From an uncultured Verrucomicrobiota bacterium (GTDB taxonomy: Bacteria; Verrucomicrobiota; Verrucomicrobiia; Limisphaerales; UBA8199): 45,080 bases of DNA. Where the stretch lies: assembly GCA_903873945.1 (NCBI GenBank), contig CAIQQM010000283.1, forward strand, positions 1 through 45,080. The letters are read 5' to 3'. A program made the position numbers and the translations under genes. Below, one piece after another: positions 42,840 through 45,080 of the stretch (positions are counted from its first letter, which is position 1; each line of letters begins with the position of its first letter). The notes under the pieces are model-generated. The model saw only the letters and a list, made by a program, of their open reading frames with translations. It made no database searches and was not told where the DNA came from.

Positions 42840-43538
42840 CTATGGTGTCACTTTTCCAGCCTGATGTTTTGGCAATTCGCGGGGCGTCCTGTGCGCACTG
42901 TTTTCTTCCCTGTTTCTTAGAATTGACCCCAATACTTTACCGGCTCGATGGGCTTGAAGAACAGCTTCCGGTTGATCCTTAAAATGCGGTGGGCGATGTT
43001 CGTCCTTAATTTCATCGATAAAGCCATGGTCTCTGACAACGTTGCCCGCTCCACAGTTTTCTCCAAACCCGCAAGTGTAACATTGCGAATACCCCGTGGC
43101 GAATACCGAGCCCACGATCGCGATCATTTGAGTGTGGAAAACCTTCTGAATGAAGTTGTGAACCGCGTTTTCCTTCTCCCTTGCGTATTCCACGCTGACA
43201 ATGACGCCCAATTTTCCGGCCAGGCTAAATACCTCGCGGTGGCGAAAACAAAACATCCGTTCCAGACAAGCATGGCCGAGGGCGTTGATGGTGCCCCCGT
43301 AATTAGGTGCGCCAAACACAATGGCATCTGCCTTTAGCAGCTTGGCGCCAATTGCGTTCCAATCATCCTTCAGCTTGCAAACATTGTCTGCTCCACACCT
43401 GACACAACCGATGCAGCCACTGATCTTTTTGCCGGATAAGGAAAGATATTCATATTCCATCCCGCTTTTCTCCAGTACCGCTTTAACTGCTGCGCTGGTT
43501 ACTCCCTTTTGTCTGCCTGCACTGATACCAACTATCAT
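42840..43538 (-). CDS. Iron-sulfur flavoprotein (NADPH-dependent FMN reductase family)
   Basis: A 232-residue flavodoxin-like protein. The start MIVGISAGRQKGVTS matches the FMN-phosphate loop of the family. The compact motif C42-x2-C45-x2-C48-x5-C54 (GCIGCVRCGADNVC) is the [4Fe-4S] signature of the Isf group from anaerobes. FGAPNYGGTINALGHACLERM forms the second FMN loop, and a further CYTCGFGENC cluster of Cys follows. The ATG at 43538 is chosen; a TTG nine codons earlier would add MAQQEKVVP. Such proteins shuttle electrons from ferredoxin in anaerobic metabolism, which fits with the Hdr-Mvh operon. It stands alone on the minus strand. Confidence 0.85.
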   Translation of the reverse strand: MIVGISAGRQKGVTSAAVKAVLEKSGMEYEYLSLSGKKISGCIGCVRCGADNVCKLKDDWNAIGAKLLKADAIVFGAPNYGGTINALGHACLERMFCFRHREVFSLAGKLGVIVSVEYAREKENAVHNFIQKVFHTQMIAIVGSVFATGYSQCYTCGFGENCGAGNVVRDHGFIDEIKDEHRPPHFKDQPEAVLQAHRAGKVLGSILRNREENSAHRTPRELPKHQAGKVTP

Positions 43539-44097
43539 GGGAACGACTTTCTCTTGTTGTGCCAATTATTTCCCCGTGCCTCAAATTCTGACGCACTGCC
43601 TGGTGGAATCAAAAAACCAAAGCCGCGACTCTCAACTGATAACTGAAGCGAACCGGGTAGCTGGCGCGCGGTGAGGGAAAATCGGTTTTCGCTCTCAATC
43701 ATTGCAACGCTATCCTGTTCGACCGGGTCGCGAGCGTCAACAGGGAAGGCTTGCCGGTTCCCGGAGAGTGTGGTCGGACGGGACGCTGACAGGTGTGAAC
43801 CGCGCTGGCCTATGAGGCGGCAGAGATGTAGCTCCGATGACAGCCACGAGTCCATTTAATTACACCTCTGACTTATTTCGCGGCTGGCCGTTGGGGCTGC
43901 CTGCCGCCGAGCGAACGTAACGTTAGATGCTACGGAAGACTGGAGGTTGGATTTGCGTTGCGTGTTCGATGGGGCGGCGAGCGACATGGCTGGCTGTTGT
44001 TACAGCCAGCCGGAAGCGGTAGGTCTTGTTCGGGTTGCAATGCTTCGTGCGCTGCTGGCGTGACATCATCCTGTCAAGTTTTGCCTAGAGGTGTTGC
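43539..44097. other. Long spacer with one perfect hairpin
   Basis: No gene can be supported. A perfect 10 bp inverted repeat, GGCTGGCTGT-TGTT-ACAGCCAGCC, lies at 43988-44011. It lacks a T-run, so it is a structural or REP-like element rather than a terminator. Confidence 0.5.
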
Positions 44098-44844
44098 ATG
44101 AGCAGCATTATGATGGGGGGCCGAAAGATGAAGGAAATGAACGAGCGCAGTCAGGACGGCGTGAATCAACAGCAGACCCGGTTAGCTGCCGGGGAAAGCA
44201 AGAATTCAGGGACGGGGTTGACCCACCCGGCACCGCGTCATTCTTCGTTCAAAGGCCTGGCCATAGGCGCGGCTGGACTGTTGCTAATCGGTGTGCTGGG
44301 TTTCCTGCCCGTTAACTATCTCAAGAATCAAGCACAGCAAATCGTGAATGATACGTTGCCCGGTCTGTCTTATGCCGGGGAGGCCAATGCCAGCATGGCC
44401 AAAGCCTTCAACCGCACATTGCTGCTCGTGTTGACTGACAACGCGAAGCGGCGTGACCAACTTCAAAAGGAAATCGATTCGCTCACCCAGGTAACCAGCG
44501 AGCGCCTGGATGCCTATAAGAAACAAATCTACACCCGCGAAGACCAGGCTCTGTTCGACAAGGTCATGGAACGCCGCGCGAAGTATCTGGCGATTCGTGA
44601 CCGGGCCACTGCGTTGGTGGAGAGCAACCGTCGGCAGGAGGGCATCGCAGTGTACGAGGCGGAGTTGCTGCCGGTTTATGACCAATACAATGAAGCCGTC
44701 GATAACCTGCTTGGTTATAACACGCGCGAAGGTGCAAGCCGCGGTCAAACCATCATGACCGTCTGCACCGTGACTGAGTTTGCGGTCGCCGGCATTGCGA
44801 TCCTCCTTTTTGTTTTTGGCTTTCTGTTTGGATTATTCAAGTAG
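44098..44844 (+). CDS. Chemoreceptor-like four-helix-bundle sensor without signalling domains
   Basis: A 248-residue membrane protein; AGAGG lies seven bases before the ATG at 44098. The N-terminus (~50 residues) is cytoplasmic and Gln/Asn-rich. TM1 is at ~52-73 (GLAIGAAGLLLIGVLGFLPV). Next comes a ~150-residue helical extracytoplasmic region with the 4HB_MCP pattern (LPGLSYAGEANASMAKAFNRTLLLVLTDN, YLAIRDRATALV, YDQYNEAVDNLLGYN). TM2 follows at ~225-247 and the protein ends at once (GLFK). No HAMP, MA or kinase domain follows. It may modulate another receptor or sense ligand alone. Confidence 0.8.
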   Translation: MSSIMMGGRKMKEMNERSQDGVNQQQTRLAAGESKNSGTGLTHPAPRHSSFKGLAIGAAGLLLIGVLGFLPVNYLKNQAQQIVNDTLPGLSYAGEANASMAKAFNRTLLLVLTDNAKRRDQLQKEIDSLTQVTSERLDAYKKQIYTREDQALFDKVMERRAKYLAIRDRATALVESNRRQEGIAVYEAELLPVYDQYNEAVDNLLGYNTREGASRGQTIMTVCTVTEFAVAGIAILLFVFGFLFGLFK

Positions 44845-45002
44845 CCGCGCGGCGAGACTCCAGTTCGGATCGGAGAGAGCGGGTGGGATTATGCGAATGT
44901 TCTGAGTTGGTCACCGACACGAGCCGCCATGAAGCAGAGGCGTGACTTCGCTTTTTCGGGCCACTTGCAGTGTTAGTCTGGGCCGGACGAAAGGACCAGA
45001 CA

Positions 45003-45080
45003 ATGAAAGGCAAACGATATACGACGGAAGACAAGATCCGGGTACTGCGAGAGGCGGACCGTGGCGAGAAAAGCATTCAG
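45003..45080 (+). CDS. Transposase OrfA, IS3 type (3' end outside window)
   Basis: The frame MKGKRYTTEDKIRVLREADRG (26 codons to the window edge) is the N-terminal helix of IS3-family OrfA proteins, where a basic start is followed by 'EEKI.iLRE...G.s' before the HTH. AAAGGA lies six bases before the ATG. The element extends beyond the window; its left end is probably in 44960-45000 but no inverted repeat can be matched without the right end. Confidence 0.8.
   Translation, partial: MKGKRYTTEDKIRVLREADRGEKSIQ

Overview
This window looks like a chromosomal piece of a verrucomicrobial bacterium, most likely of the Pedosphaera/Limisphaerales type. That is an inference from gene content, since no rRNA is present. 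The supporting signs are: a TIGR03790-family secreted protein ending in the 'LSWP...FYRI' C-terminal module common in that group; an EF-G2-like GTPase; secreted Deg9-like proteases; a TMTC-like membrane/TPR protein; weak Shine-Dalgarno signals at many starts; and long spacers with 'CACGGATT'-type dispersed repeats.

Layout. 1-1.7 kb: two ribosome-assembly GTPases, rsgA (cut by the window edge) and engB. 1.8-3.2 kb: a probable relic of an integrated element, with a small HTH (excisionase-like) gene, a helical partner, and a ~58 bp direct repeat 175 bp apart. 3.1-10.6 kb: the metabolic centrepiece, a seven-gene minus-strand operon hdrC-hdrB-hdrA-mvhD-mvhG-mvhA-protease. It encodes a complete heterodisulfide-reductase/[NiFe]-hydrogenase electron-bifurcating complex (HdrABC-MvhADG), with overlapping genes, a recognisable promoter and a strong terminator. 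10.9-14.0 kb: a translationally coupled pair of secreted trypsin-like/PDZ proteins, one with an intact His-Asp-Ser triad and one in which His is Gly and Ser is Trp. 14.2-18.8 kb: a PAS histidine kinase, a sigma-54-dependent response regulator and a GT-C-type membrane glycosyltransferase in one plus-strand run.

18.9-22.5 kb: a decaying stretch. It holds an IS200-type transposase frameshifted after its catalytic Tyr, the cell-wall recycling pair amgK-murU with amgK broken at an A7 run, a truncated L-asparaginase and a small zinc ribbon. 22.6-25.4 kb: gap with a clear terminator, then a candidate ~105 nt small RNA with its own promoter and terminator, then two unknown proteins. 25.6-30.3 kb: a secreted beta-helix protein and the TIGR03790 protein, convergent. 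A sigma-54-like -24/-12 element lies upstream of each. 30.4-38.1 kb: EF-G-like GTPase, coiled-coil/TPR secreted protein, a frameshifted membrane gene coupled to a winged-helix regulator with a perfect 16 bp palindrome at the promoter, and the TMTC-like protein with near-identical TPR repeats.

38.4-42.5 kb: a tyrosine-recombinase remnant abutting tRNA-Asn, then mutM, a phosphoribosyltransferase, pyrH and a phosphofructokinase. 42.8-45.1 kb: an iron-sulfur flavoprotein, a chemoreceptor-like four-helix-bundle sensor without signalling domains, and the start of an IS3-type transposase.

How it fits together. gap and pfk point to glycolysis. The Hdr-Mvh complex would let a fermentative or syntrophic cell couple H2 to ferredoxin and a thiol/disulfide carrier. 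No hydrogenase accessory (Hyp) genes and no methanogenesis genes are present here, so the heterodisulfide substrate is unknown. The most interesting items are the bacterial Hdr-Mvh operon, the protease/pseudoprotease pair, the candidate small RNA, the matching sigma-54-like sites, and the palindrome/regulator/membrane-protein cassette.
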